The position numbers were made by a program, and so were the translations under genes. A stretch of DNA of 64,000 bases from Megaera sp965229545 (GTDB lineage: Bacteria; Pseudomonadota; Alphaproteobacteria; Rickettsiales; Rickettsiaceae): positions 1,426,001-1,490,000 of the forward strand of contig OZ245887.1 of assembly GCA_965229545.1 (NCBI GenBank), given 5' to 3'. Positions 18,533 through 27,631 of this stretch are shown one piece after another. Position 1 is the first letter of the stretch, and every line of letters starts with the position of its first letter. The notes under the pieces are model-generated. The model searched no databases. It was not told the DNA's origin and was given only the letters and a program-made list of their open reading frames with translations.

Positions 18533-18726
18533 GGGATTTTAGCTATTAAGTATTAAAACTATTTAAAAGTGAATTTGGAAGTCCAGAAATTCTGATCAGC
18601 TTTTTGCAAAGCTGCCAATAGTTAAAACCTTGGCGGTTATAGTAGCTTTTAGTAAAGGTTTGGATATAATCACAGTTTCTTGCTTATTGGCTTTACTCCA
18701 AAAGTTAAAATTTATGAGTTCAAGAA

Positions 18727-19344
18727 ATGAAAAAAATATTATTTACAGTATGTATGACCTTGGTAGGACTTAATGTGCCAGCTATTGCGAAAGAAGTATC
18801 AATGATCAATGGTAGTTTTTATTTAACCAAAGGAGAATATGACTTTTTAAAAGTTAATGGGCATCTTACATTTAACGGACTTGTTATCAAAGATTTGCTT
18901 ATTCTTAATGGAAGCATTCATGGTGAAAACTTAGAATGCAAAACCGTAAAATCTAATGGATCTTTTGATGTTGATGGGCTTCAAGCTAGAAATGTTGAAA
19001 GTAATGGTTCATTTATAGGGAAAAATATTGAGATTATAGGGGAAGCGGTATTTAATGGTGGGATAAAAATAACCAATGGGAAGTTAAATGATATCAAAAT
19101 TGCGACCATGCGTACTACTTTGATCAACACTGTAGTTAATGGTAATATTCTTTTTAAAAAAGTAAATAAGGTCAAGGTTTTTTTGGATTTTGTATCCAAT
19201 CAATCGTCAGTACAAGTTTTAGAATTAAAAGGTAGAAGCCTTATTATTGGTAACCTTATTTTTGAAGAGGACGGCGAAATACATCTTTTTGACCTAGCGG
19301 AGGTTAAAGGAAAAATTGTTAATGCTAAGGTAATACAAAAATAG
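18727..19344 (+). CDS. Secreted repeat protein, hypothetical
   Basis: A 205-residue protein with a clear Sec signal peptide (MKKILFTVCMTLVGLNVPAIA, cleavage near residue 21). The body has repeats around short Gly turns: INGSFY, LNGSIH, SNGSFD, SNGSFI, FNGGI, VNGNI, spaced about 17-20 residues. That pattern suggests a small beta-solenoid like bactofilin or polymer-forming domains, but I do not recognise a named family. It stands alone between the broken kinase and an IS630 element. Periplasmic or surface location is inferred. Confidence 0.65.
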   Translation: MKKILFTVCMTLVGLNVPAIAKEVSMINGSFYLTKGEYDFLKVNGHLTFNGLVIKDLLILNGSIHGENLECKTVKSNGSFDVDGLQARNVESNGSFIGKNIEIIGEAVFNGGIKITNGKLNDIKIATMRTTLINTVVNGNILFKKVNKVKVFLDFVSNQSSVQVLELKGRSLIIGNLIFEEDGEIHLFDLAEVKGKIVNAKVIQK

Positions 19345-19513
19345 TTTTTCCTATAAACTTCTAAGTTTAATTCATACGACTGGCAGTACTATTCCCATTT
19401 GGAATTACAGTTTTGGGTTTAGCAATAATTAGCGCATAGGCATATTTATGGTGTGAAGATAAAGATAAATTTTATTCCATGTTTTAGCGAACACTTATTG
19501 TCAACTGTTATTA

Positions 19514-20646
19514 TTACTCTGGTCTTTAAATATTGAACATTATATAGTAGCATAAGCTATTTCTTTCTTTTTAAAATAATTTTGAATTTTTATACCATTA
19601 AACTGAATTTGTGTTAAATAGGACCGTACATTAATTGTTAAATCTTTTACTGATTTTAGTACTCGAAAATTATTGGAGTTAGCTTTGACATCTTGGTTTA
19701 CAAGTTCTTGTGGATTCATATCAGGACAATATGATGGTAAATAAAACAATTCTAGCTTGTCCTTATGTCTTTCTACATAAGCTTTTACCTTTTTACTGTG
19801 ATGCACTCTATGATTATCTAATATCAAAAATATTTTCTGCTTAATTTGTCTGATAAGTCTACCTAAAAATTCAATACACTTTTTGCTGGTAAAATTATCT
19901 TCAAATACCATCCAGTTCATCAACCCTTGCGGACTAATAGCAGCTAGCATATTACATTTAAATCTTGAACCACTTCTCTTGATTGCTGGGGTCTTGCCTT
20001 TTAAGACCATATGTTTTACCTCGATTATCTGTTGATTGTATCCCCATTTCATCTCCCCAATAAATTCTAGCACTTTCTTTCATTGCACGAGACTTGATTT
20101 CTGGATATGTGACTGTTAACCATTCTTTTATCTTCTCTGGATTACGTTGATAGGCTGATTTAATTGGTTTTTGAGACGTAAAACCCAATCTATTCATAAT
20201 TTTTCTTATAGAACGCCTGTTATACTGATAAAGGTAATTGGATTCTATATATTCTTGTACCACTTTACTATTCCATAACGTATAATCCATTCCCAATTCA
20301 TCAGGTGTATGTGATAAAATTTTAGATTTTAATTCCTCTTCTTGATTTTTACTGATTTTAGATCCTGTTCCTACCTTTACTCCTAGCTTCTTATAGCGAA
20401 AGCTTTCTTCCTTATAAATTTTGTACTCTTTAAGATATTTCCATATAGAACTCCTAGAAAACCCAAAGGTAATAGATGCTTGTTTCTTGCTTATTCCATG
20501 TATAACTATTGCTTCCACTGCTTTCTTTCTTAATATCTTGAGATCGCTTGGTGATAATTTTTTATTAGACATTTTGTTATTACTCTTGATACAATATCAT
20601 TATATCATTTCTCTAATGTTAGTTCAATATTTAAAGGCTGGAGTAA
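19514..20646 (-). mobile_element. IS630-family insertion sequence, complete copy with frameshifted transposase
   Basis: The 1133-bp element has terminal inverted repeats beginning TTACTC and flanking TA dinucleotides at 19512-19513 and 20647-20648, the TA duplication expected for IS630/Tc1-mariner. It ends 13 bp before the stop of the amidase gene. Other complete copies are at 56706-57837 and 62386-63518. Confidence 0.9.
19540..20572 (-). pseudogene. IS630-family transposase, frameshifted
   Basis: Relative to the intact 343-residue copies in this window, one extra A in the coding strand near base 20000 (AAAA instead of AAA before GGCAAGACC) breaks the protein into two frames. Both halves are otherwise well conserved: N-terminal helix-turn-helix, WGDEMG with the first catalytic Asp, ILDNHRVHHSKK with the second, and PDMNPQE with the Glu. 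A homopolymer indel; loss of function is likely unless the ribosome slips back. Confidence 0.85.
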
Positions 20647-20659
20647 TAATAACACTTTT

Positions 20660-21411
20660 TCAAGATAATAGCTTTTGTAAGGCCTGTTCTGAAAAACTAT
20701 CCCAATGGTAAATTGCCGATAAATTTTGATAAAAATCTAATCCACCTTTGTCCCAAATCAGTTCCGGGCAAAAATGAGCTTGAAAAGCTCTGATCACGTT
20801 ACTAGTCTGGGGGTCAATTTTACCTGATATATTTAGCTTGTAACCTAGTTCTCTCAAATCGTGTTGGAAGTTTGCAATTTCTTTTCCTTGTTGGCCAAAT
20901 TTATATAAAATCTTATTTGCCAAATCCTGCGAGCATTCTAAACCATGCCAATAGCCAAAACCTTGTTTTGCTAGCATCTGCCAATCAAAGAATATGCCAG
21001 GATCAATTTTTCGGTCTGGAGCTATATCCGAGTGTCCAATTACGTTGGTAGGATTAATATTATGTTTATTAACTAAATAACTACATAACTTTATACATGA
21101 GTCTATTTGAGTAGCAGAAAATTCTGATATTCCCGAATTATCTATTTCTATTCCTAGGGAATGACGATTTAAGTGAGTAAAATTTTCCAGCTGCTTTTTC
21201 CTGCATGCCACGCTATTTTGTAATCATCAACTAGCTGCAGAATTTCTCCATCTTCTTTAATTAGATAATGAGTACTTACCTGAGATCCAGCATCTGTAAG
21301 CTTTGCTAAGGCATTTTCTAGTGGTATTTCAGTGTAATGTAGAATTGTATATTGTATTTTGTATGTCCTAAGTGAATAATTAGCAGAGGAAAATTTAGTA
21401 TTTATATACAC
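20660..21411 (-). pseudogene. N-acetylmuramoyl-L-alanine amidase (AmpD/AmiD type) with frameshift
   Basis: Two frames combine into a roughly 250-residue Amidase_2 protein followed by a peptidoglycan-binding domain. The first part (from 21411) has ILHYTE with a zinc His and AWHAGKSSW; the second (to 20660) has NRHSLGIEIDN and GHSDIAPDRKIDPG with the remaining zinc His and catalytic Lys/Asp region. The C-terminal part carries DLRELGYKLNISGKIDPQT, a PG-binding repeat. The frame changes near 21180. Such enzymes cleave the stem peptide from muramic acid. IS630 lies 13 bp beyond the stop. Confidence 0.8.
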
Positions 21412-21479
21412 AATTATCTGGATTTAATTGCAGTAAATCGTTATCATAGCCCTCGTTATTAACTAAATTGAGATAAATT

Positions 21480-22259
21480 TTGGCCAAAACTGAAGAGAAA
21501 AAAAATATAAGATCTGAAATAACGTCATTATTATTAGTTATTTTATTTGCTCTATCAATTAGAACATTTGTTATAGAGTTATTTTTTGTGCCTACTCCTT
21601 CTATGCAGGCTACTATTTTAAGAAATGATTATATTTTTTCAACCAAATATAGTTATGGTTTTAGCCGATATTCTATTCCTTTTAGCCCGGATTTGTTTAA
21701 GGGAAGGGTTCTTCCTTCCATTCCAGAGAGAAGTGATATTATAATAATGCACCCGCCTCATGATATGACTACGCGTTATATAAAACGCTTAATTGGCCTT
21801 CCTGGAGAAAAAATAGAGATAAAAAAAGACGTAACTTATATAAATGATATTCCTGTAGAAAGATTAAAGGTAGGGGAGTATGTTGATGAAACAAATCAGG
21901 AATATGTAAAATATAAAGAGACTTTTCCTAATGGTTTAAGTTTTTATACTTATAAACTAAAAGAATTGGACGGAATAGCTGGAACTGGACATAGCGATTT
22001 TGGTCCTTATATAGTTCCAAAAGATCATTTTTTCTTTATGGGGGATAATCGCGACCAATCCGGTGATAGTAGGTATCAGCTAGGTTTTGTGCCGTTTGAA
22101 AATTTAATAGCTAAAGCACAATTTATCTTTTTATCAACAAAAGAAATTTTTTGGGATGAAAAGCTTGGGATTTTAGATCAAGTGGCCAGATTCTGGACGT
22201 GGTTATCTTCAATCAGGTTTGATCGGTTATTTAAAAGCCTGTACGATATAGATAAATAA
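21480..22259 (+). CDS. lepB: Signal peptidase I
   Basis: LepB removes signal peptides of exported proteins at the outer face of the inner membrane. The 259-residue protein has one N-terminal membrane helix (about 15-33), the catalytic Ser41 in VPTPSMQATI, catalytic Lys102 in TRYIKRLIGLPGE and the C-terminal box MGDNRDQSGDSR. The start codon is TTG at 21480, giving MAKTEEKK; no nearby ATG fits. lepB-rnc-era is a recurring bacterial cluster. Confidence 0.96.
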   Translation: MAKTEEKKNIRSEITSLLLVILFALSIRTFVIELFFVPTPSMQATILRNDYIFSTKYSYGFSRYSIPFSPDLFKGRVLPSIPERSDIIIMHPPHDMTTRYIKRLIGLPGEKIEIKKDVTYINDIPVERLKVGEYVDETNQEYVKYKETFPNGLSFYTYKLKELDGIAGTGHSDFGPYIVPKDHFFFMGDNRDQSGDSRYQLGFVPFENLIAKAQFIFLSTKEIFWDEKLGILDQVARFWTWLSSIRFDRLFKSLYDIDK

Positions 22260-22328
22260 TTAGTACTTTATAAAAAAACAAAAGTTATCCTACCCATACC
22301 GGTAACTTAATGGTATAAATCGTAAGTA

Positions 22329-23030
22329 ATGAACAAATTTTACAAGGATGATATTACAAGGCTTGAGCAGTTAATAAATTACCAATTTAAAAATCCTGAG
22401 CTTATCTTTGAAGCTTTAAGCCACCCCTCTCTCAAACAGCATGAGTCTGATTGGCGTAAAAATTATGAGCGCCTTGAGATACTAGGAGATGCTATTTTAG
22501 GATTCATTGTTACTGAGATGGTATTTAATATTTATAATAAAGCTGATGAAGGAGGGATTGCTAAAATAAAATCCTATTTAGTAAGTAAGGAAACAATTTG
22601 CTCTGTTGCTAAAAAAATTAGTTTGGCAAATTTTATAATTATGACGAAAGGCGAGGAAGAATCGGGAGGAAGGGTAAATCCAAATAATATTGAAAATGCC
22701 ATGGAGGCACTTATTGCTGCAGTTTATCTTGATGGTGGTATGGAAAATATAAAAGCTATCGTTACAACATTATGGTCGGAATTCTTATATGATTTTGATT
22801 TACATCAGGTTGATCCTAAAACGTCTTTGCAGGAATGGTCTCAAAGCCATAAATATGGAATGCCGTATTATGAAACAATAAGTAAGTCTGGCCTTGCCCA
22901 TATACCTGAGTTTACGGTTCGGGTATCAGCCGGAACTTATAAAGAAATTGGTAGTGGAAATTCTATAAAAAGTGCTGAAAAAGAAGCGGCAAAAAAACTG
23001 TTAAATAAAGTATTAAATAATAAAAAATAG
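22329..23030 (+). CDS. rnc: Ribonuclease III
   Basis: Cleaves double-stranded RNA in rRNA maturation and mRNA turnover. The 233-residue protein has the signature ERLEILGDAILGFI (about 47-60, with catalytic Glu47 and Asp54), the second acidic pair in NAMEALIAAVYLDGG, and a C-terminal double-stranded RNA-binding domain ending EKEAAKKLLNKVL. Length is normal. Confidence 0.96.
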   Translation: MNKFYKDDITRLEQLINYQFKNPELIFEALSHPSLKQHESDWRKNYERLEILGDAILGFIVTEMVFNIYNKADEGGIAKIKSYLVSKETICSVAKKISLANFIIMTKGEEESGGRVNPNNIENAMEALIAAVYLDGGMENIKAIVTTLWSEFLYDFDLHQVDPKTSLQEWSQSHKYGMPYYETISKSGLAHIPEFTVRVSAGTYKEIGSGNSIKSAEKEAAKKLLNKVLNNKK

Positions 23031-23081
23031 CTTTTCCTATTACCTTAAAAATCAGTGCACCTGCAAAAGTTTATGTTTAAA

Positions 23082-23100
23082 ATTTTCTGCAGCAGAAAAT
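23082..23100. promoter_or_regulatory. Perfect 19-bp palindrome upstream of era
   Basis: ATTTTCTGC-A-GCAGAAAAT has perfect 9-bp arms around a single base, 14 bp before the era ATG and 51 bp after the rnc stop. It could be an RNA hairpin near the era ribosome site or a protein-binding palindrome. No function is assigned. Confidence 0.45.
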
Positions 23101-23114
23101 AAGCTTTATAAAAT

Positions 23115-24011
23115 ATGTTAAAACCAGAAGACCAAAAATTACTTTCAGTATGTATTATTGGTAAACCAAATGCCGGAAAATCTACCCTTTTAAACAAGAT
23201 TATTGGTCAAAAAATTTCAATTGTTACTCCAAAAGTTCAGACAACTAGATCAATAATTACTGGGGTTATAACCATTGAGAATACGCAGCTGATATTATTT
23301 GATACTCCTGGTATTTTTAATGCGAAAAAGAGACTTGAAAGAGCTATGGTCAAATGTGCTTGGTCTAGTTTAAATAGTGCTGATATTGTTGTACTTATTC
23401 TAGATAGTGGAGTAAAAATTGACGAGATGATGGACACTATTATCTTAAGAATTAAAGAACTGGGTAAGAAAGTAGTTTTTTTACTAAATAAAATTGACTT
23501 ACATTCTAGATATTACTTAGATAATTTAAATTATTTGATCAAACATTTCCCAGATTCAAATAAATTCAATATATCTGCTTTAACCGGTCAAGGCATAGAT
23601 GGTTTTGTTGAACTTCTAAAAAATAATGCACGAAAAGCAGATTGGTTATATGAAAGGGATGATATAACTAATCTATCTATGCGCTTTTTGGCATCAGAAA
23701 TTACCAGAGAGCAATTATTTCTAAATCTGCAGCAAGAATTACCCTATAATTTAACTGTAGAGAATGAAACTTGGCAAAACAACCCTGACGGTTCAGTGAA
23801 AATAAACCAAACTATAATAGTTTCCAAGGAAAGCTATAAAAATATAATCATTGGGAAGAAAGGTGAAAAAATTAAAAAAATCGGCACTAAAGCAAGGATT
23901 AATATTGAAGAATTATTAGGCATAAAAATCCATTTATTTCTTTTTATTAAAGTTAGAAAGTCTTGGGAAGATAATCCTGAACTTTATCGCTTGATGGGGT
24001 TAAAGTTCTGA
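23115..24011 (+). CDS. era: GTPase Era
   Basis: Era binds the 3' end of 16S rRNA and assists 30S assembly. The 298-residue protein has G1 GKPNAGKST (16-24), G2 with TTRS, G3 DTPG, G4 NKID, G5 SALTGQG and a C-terminal KH domain with IIIGKKGEKIKKIG. Complete. It closes the lepB-rnc-era cluster. Confidence 0.96.
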   Translation: MLKPEDQKLLSVCIIGKPNAGKSTLLNKIIGQKISIVTPKVQTTRSIITGVITIENTQLILFDTPGIFNAKKRLERAMVKCAWSSLNSADIVVLILDSGVKIDEMMDTIILRIKELGKKVVFLLNKIDLHSRYYLDNLNYLIKHFPDSNKFNISALTGQGIDGFVELLKNNARKADWLYERDDITNLSMRFLASEITREQLFLNLQQELPYNLTVENETWQNNPDGSVKINQTIIVSKESYKNIIIGKKGEKIKKIGTKARINIEELLGIKIHLFLFIKVRKSWEDNPELYRLMGLKF

Positions 24012-24112
24012 GATAATATAAAAATCATCTTTAATGGTTTAGCTGATTTACTGAGTTTGTGGTATAGATTGCTGATTTATTAAAATGGCCAAATTAATTT
24101 ATTTATAATGAT

Positions 24113-25534
24113 ATGTTAAATAAAGCACAAAAGCATAAACAAAACCTTACCCTTTTCATCATTTTAGGTCTCTCCTCAATAATGTGGTATTTGCCAGTTT
24201 CTGAAGCTTTACCTGAAAATGGTTGGCACTTACTGGTTATTTTTATCGCTACTATAGTTGGTATTATCTTAAATCCTTTACCTATGGGAGTTATTGCCTT
24301 ACTTAGTATTTTAGCTTGTGCGCTTACAAATACATTATCATTGGTGGAGTGTTTGTCTGGATTTGGGGATAGTATAGTTTGGCTGATTGTTTTTGCCTTT
24401 TTTATTTCTCATGGTTTTATTAAAACGGGATTAGGTTCTAGAATTGCCTATTATGTGCTTTCCAAAATAGGTCATAGCACTCTCGGCATTTCTTATGCCC
24501 TGGTTATTGCTGATTTTATTTTATCGCCTCTTATTCCTAGTGCTTCGGCAAGAGGAGGCGGTATAATTTTTCCTATTGCAAAATCAATTTGTAAATCTTT
24601 TTCTGATGAAGAACACCCTGGTATTTCTTCTAGAAATGGTGGTTTTATTATGAGTGTTTGTGCGCAGTCTACGGTTATTACCAGTGCATTATTTGTTACA
24701 GCAATGGCAGCTAACCCGCTAGCAATAAAATTTGCAGCAAGTGCTGGTATTGTAATATCTTGGACAGATTGGGCGTTAGCAGCAATTGTTCCTGGTATTG
24801 TTTCTTTGGTAGTAATGCCGTTAGTTATATATCATCTTTATCCTCCTACAATTAGGTATTCGAATTCTGCTCCGCAAATCGCTAAAGAAAAATTAGATGC
24901 TATGGGCAAAATCTCGTTGCAAGAAATTATTATGATTGCGGTATTTGTAATTTTAATTGCATTATGGATTAATGGCTCAAAATTTGGTTTGTCGCCGACT
25001 ACGGTAGCTCTAATGGGGTTATCTATTTTGCTTGTGGCTAAAGTAATTAATTTTGAGGATAATTTGGCCGACAAAGGAGCATGGCACACTTTTATCTGGT
25101 TTGGAACATTAGTTATGTTATCGGATTTTCTCTCTAAATTTGGTCTAATGACCTGGATTGGAGGTAAATTGCAATTTCTTTTTATGAGCAGTTCGCCGAT
25201 AAATTCGTTAATTATATTATCATTGATTTACTTTTATATTCATTATTTTTTTGCAAGTACTACTGCTCATATTAGTGTGTTGTTACCGACATTTTTAGTT
25301 TTATTTATTAATGTAGGTGTACCTGGGGTAATTGCAGCATTAATTTTAAGCTTCTTATCTACTTTATCTGCCGGTTTAACCCATTTTGGATTAAGCAGCA
25401 CGCCAATATTTTTTGGGGCGGGTTATATGAGAACCAAAGATTGGTGGTATATAGGACTAGTAACAAGTATAGTGTATCTGCTTATTTGGGGAGTAATAGG
25501 TGGAACGTGGTGGAAATTACTAAATTTATGGTAG
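24113..25534 (+). CDS. DASS-family dicarboxylate/anion:sodium symporter
   Basis: A 473-residue inner-membrane protein with about 12 hydrophobic helices. The middle SPLIPSASARGGGIIFPIA and the late HFGLSSTPIFFGAGYM correspond to the two substrate- and sodium-binding SNT-like motifs of the divalent-anion:sodium symporter family, as in plastid 2-oxoglutarate/malate translocators and chlamydial SodTi. It likely imports host C4 or C5 dicarboxylates, a good carbon source for a parasite with a TCA cycle; the exact substrate is inferred. Confidence 0.85.
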   Translation: MLNKAQKHKQNLTLFIILGLSSIMWYLPVSEALPENGWHLLVIFIATIVGIILNPLPMGVIALLSILACALTNTLSLVECLSGFGDSIVWLIVFAFFISHGFIKTGLGSRIAYYVLSKIGHSTLGISYALVIADFILSPLIPSASARGGGIIFPIAKSICKSFSDEEHPGISSRNGGFIMSVCAQSTVITSALFVTAMAANPLAIKFAASAGIVISWTDWALAAIVPGIVSLVVMPLVIYHLYPPTIRYSNSAPQIAKEKLDAMGKISLQEIIMIAVFVILIALWINGSKFGLSPTTVALMGLSILLVAKVINFEDNLADKGAWHTFIWFGTLVMLSDFLSKFGLMTWIGGKLQFLFMSSSPINSLIILSLIYFYIHYFFASTTAHISVLLPTFLVLFINVGVPGVIAALILSFLSTLSAGLTHFGLSSTPIFFGAGYMRTKDWWYIGLVTSIVYLLIWGVIGGTWWKLLNLW

Positions 25535-25688
25535 GAATATAGATAAGCATTATATTTTAGAATGATATAGTGATTCAACAAACGCTATAACAATTAACTT
25601 TTTAGCTTCGCAGAAGGAATTCTTATTAAAATTTTTATTAATTGTGCTAAGCTTAAGTTTTGAAAATATTTAGCGATTGTGATTTTTT

Positions 25689-26568
25689 ATGAAAAACATA
25701 TATTTGTTTTTAGTATTGATTTATGTGTTTGCTTCTTTTTCTTCATATGCCGAAATATATAATCCTGGAAGTATCAAAGAAATAAAAGATATGGTGGGAG
25801 ATATATTTGAAAGAAGAAACCCGTAAAAAGTTCTATTCATATTTCCTGTTGAAGGTTTTATTTTAAGACCCACACATCCTGCTATGCAACCACAGGACCA
25901 AAATTATAATTCGTTGTTAAAAAAAGCTTTTAGTAAAATTGATAATTCTAAGGGGTTTTATATAAATCCATTAATACTAACTCAGTATCCGAGCGAACTT
26001 GGAGATAAAGAATTACCTGATTTAGTAGATTATATTCAAAAGAATAAATCACTTCTGATTATTACTACTTCTAATGTTACCGGAGGAATTAACAATATAG
26101 ATGCTATTGAGGTATGGACTTATAATTATCTAAAAAACAAAAAAATAGACCTAACCAAAGGAGTTTTTGCTAATACCCATTTTATTTTTAATAAAGAGCT
26201 CAAAAAAGTTGCCGGCACTTATCCTACTTTTTACCAAGGTTTGTTAAGTTATAATAGTAGTATTGAAGATAACTCGACAATTCAAGTTTTAAGTACGTTC
26301 CTGGCCACAAAATTAAAAAAGTTGCCTGGATAATACAGTAGTAGCGGTTTCTCCCAATCAGAGTTTCCTCGAAGCTTTAGAAAAGCAGCTGAAAATACTA
26401 AAAAACGATAATGAATTTTTTGGTATTCTCTATCTTCTCCCCCCTTTGGAAACCAAAGAAATTTCCCCGGAGAATTATTTGCAATTTTGGCAGGATTTTG
26501 TTAAGAAACTGAACCAGACTAAGAGAAAGCAAGTCGACGTAAAATCGGAGAACCCTTATGAAGAATAA
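25689..26568 (+). pseudogene. DUF2608-like secreted protein, first tandem copy, broken
   Basis: ATG 25689 starts a signal peptide (MKNIYLFLVLIYVFASFSSYA), but an in-frame TAA at 25824 stops it after 45 codons. The same frame resumes with FILRPTHPAM and TSNVTGGINNI up to TAA at 26331-26333; the remainder (VVAVSPNQSFLEALEKQLK to the stop at 26568) is one frame shifted. Restored length is about 293 residues. The pattern resembles the DUF2608 family common in rickettsiae, thought to be HAD-like and exported; this assignment is from memory and moderate. The next gene's ATG overlaps its end by 11 bases. Confidence 0.65.
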
Positions 26569-26723
26569 GATTAAGGTATTATTTGTTCTGTCAGTTTGGA
26601 TATTTTGTGGTACAGCTAAAGGGGAGATTATACCAACCTACTCAGTGGATTCAGTAACTATTAAAAACCTTAATAGTATAATTGATGAAAATACTATAGT
26701 GTTTATAGGGCTTGACGATGTAT
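26558..26723 (+). pseudogene. DUF2608-like secreted protein, second tandem copy, 5' part
   Basis: ATG 26558 overlaps the previous gene and opens a frame with a signal peptide (about residues 5-20) and the motif ENTIVFIGLDDV, after which an IS256 fragment begins and TAG stops the frame. The missing 3' part is at 57890-58586: joining 26723 to 57890 gives an uninterrupted DDVLIMPKSKM in the same frame. The joined gene would be about 287 codons, close to the 293 of the first copy. Confidence 0.75.
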
Positions 26724-26996
26724 TTTACCATGTTTAGAATAACCTAGATCGTGTTCTAATTCACTTTCAAGAATTCTCTCTACTATTTGCTTTTTAAGTT
26801 TATTAAATAATCCACCCGCGACCAAATAATTCAGATGGATCTGCTTTTGATAGTAATTCTTCGACTAATTTAGTATTTATATCTACTTCTTTTTCTGCTA
26901 ATTTTTTAGCCATTTTTTCCTCTGTATTTAAGTTGCTTTTTTATAGTATCTTCTACTATATCCTTTTGCGACTTACATAAACTATATGACAGACTC
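26724..26996 (-). mobile_element. IS256 fragment (left end to about codon 59 of the transposase)
   Basis: Minus-strand match to bases 7354 to about 7625 of the complete copy, ending exactly at the left terminus GAGTC at 26996. It contains the first 33-codon frame and the same one-base frame break. The interior edge at 26724 is the exact complement of the edge at 57889 of another IS256 part. It is joined outside its terminus to an IS630 fragment. Confidence 0.85.
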
Positions 26997-27212
26997 TCCC
27001 CATTTCATCTCCCCAATAAATTCTAGCACTTTCTTTCATTGCACGAGACTTGATTTCTGGATATGTGACTGTTAACCATTCTTTTATCTTCTCTGGATTA
27101 CGTTGATAGGCTGATTTAATTGGTTTTTGAGACGTAAAACCCAATCTATTCATAATTTTTCTTATAGAACGCCTGTTATACTGATAAAGGTAATTGGATT
27201 CTATATATTCTT
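26997..27212 (-). mobile_element. Internal IS630 fragment
   Basis: About 216 bp matching the transposase interior of the intact IS630 copies (from WGDEMG back to the QEYIESN region), with neither terminus. It is abutted by the IS256 left end on one side, as if IS256 had inserted in an IS630 copy, and by the truncated phaC on the other. Confidence 0.85.
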
Positions 27213-27631
27213 ACACAAAGGTAAATAAGTATTTTGCTCTCCAAACGCAAGAAGCAAGAGAAAAATATTTACGTATTGAGCAATGGTTACAGTCAGGTAT
27301 AGAAATTCCAGTTACGGTGTATAACGAGATTTTAGATGAAATAATTGCTAAAAATGCCCTAATTAGTAACACCATATATATTAATGATCAGCCTGTTTCT
27401 TTAGAAAAAATCGATATTCCAACCTGTATTATCTCCGCTAAGGACGATCAAATTGTTCCTATTTCTTCAATAGTTCCTTTGCAAAAGGGGATAAAAAAAT
27501 CTACACTTATATCTGTTGATGGTGGTCATATAAACTATTTGGTAAATAATGATCAGAAATTTAAGAAACGTTATACTCAGTGGTTATGCAACCAAAATTT
27601 AATTAGCATCAAGAGAGGTATAAAAAAATGA
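27213..27631 (+). pseudogene. phaC: Poly(3-hydroxyalkanoate) synthase, C-terminal fragment
   Basis: About 139 codons remain, with IEVPVTVY-like strand region, a catalytic-Asp segment SAKDDQIVP and the catalytic-His segment VDGGHINYLVN, in the order seen at the C-terminus of PHA synthases. The lipase-box Cys and the first two thirds are missing, replaced by the IS630 fragment. The end overlaps phaA by ATGA, the usual phaC-phaA arrangement. Without the nucleophile the fragment cannot polymerise hydroxybutyrate. Alpha/beta hydrolase tails look similar, so the exact family leans on the phaA neighbour. Confidence 0.65.

Noticed and set aside
18597..18614. Hairpin CAGCTTT-TTGC-AAAGCTG as terminator of the kinase pseudogene
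   Set aside because: No T-tract follows, so termination cannot be supported; left as a plain hairpin.
27194..27212. Start of the phaC fragment within IS630 DNA
   Set aside because: The first codons are IS630 sequence read through the junction; the native part begins at about 27213.
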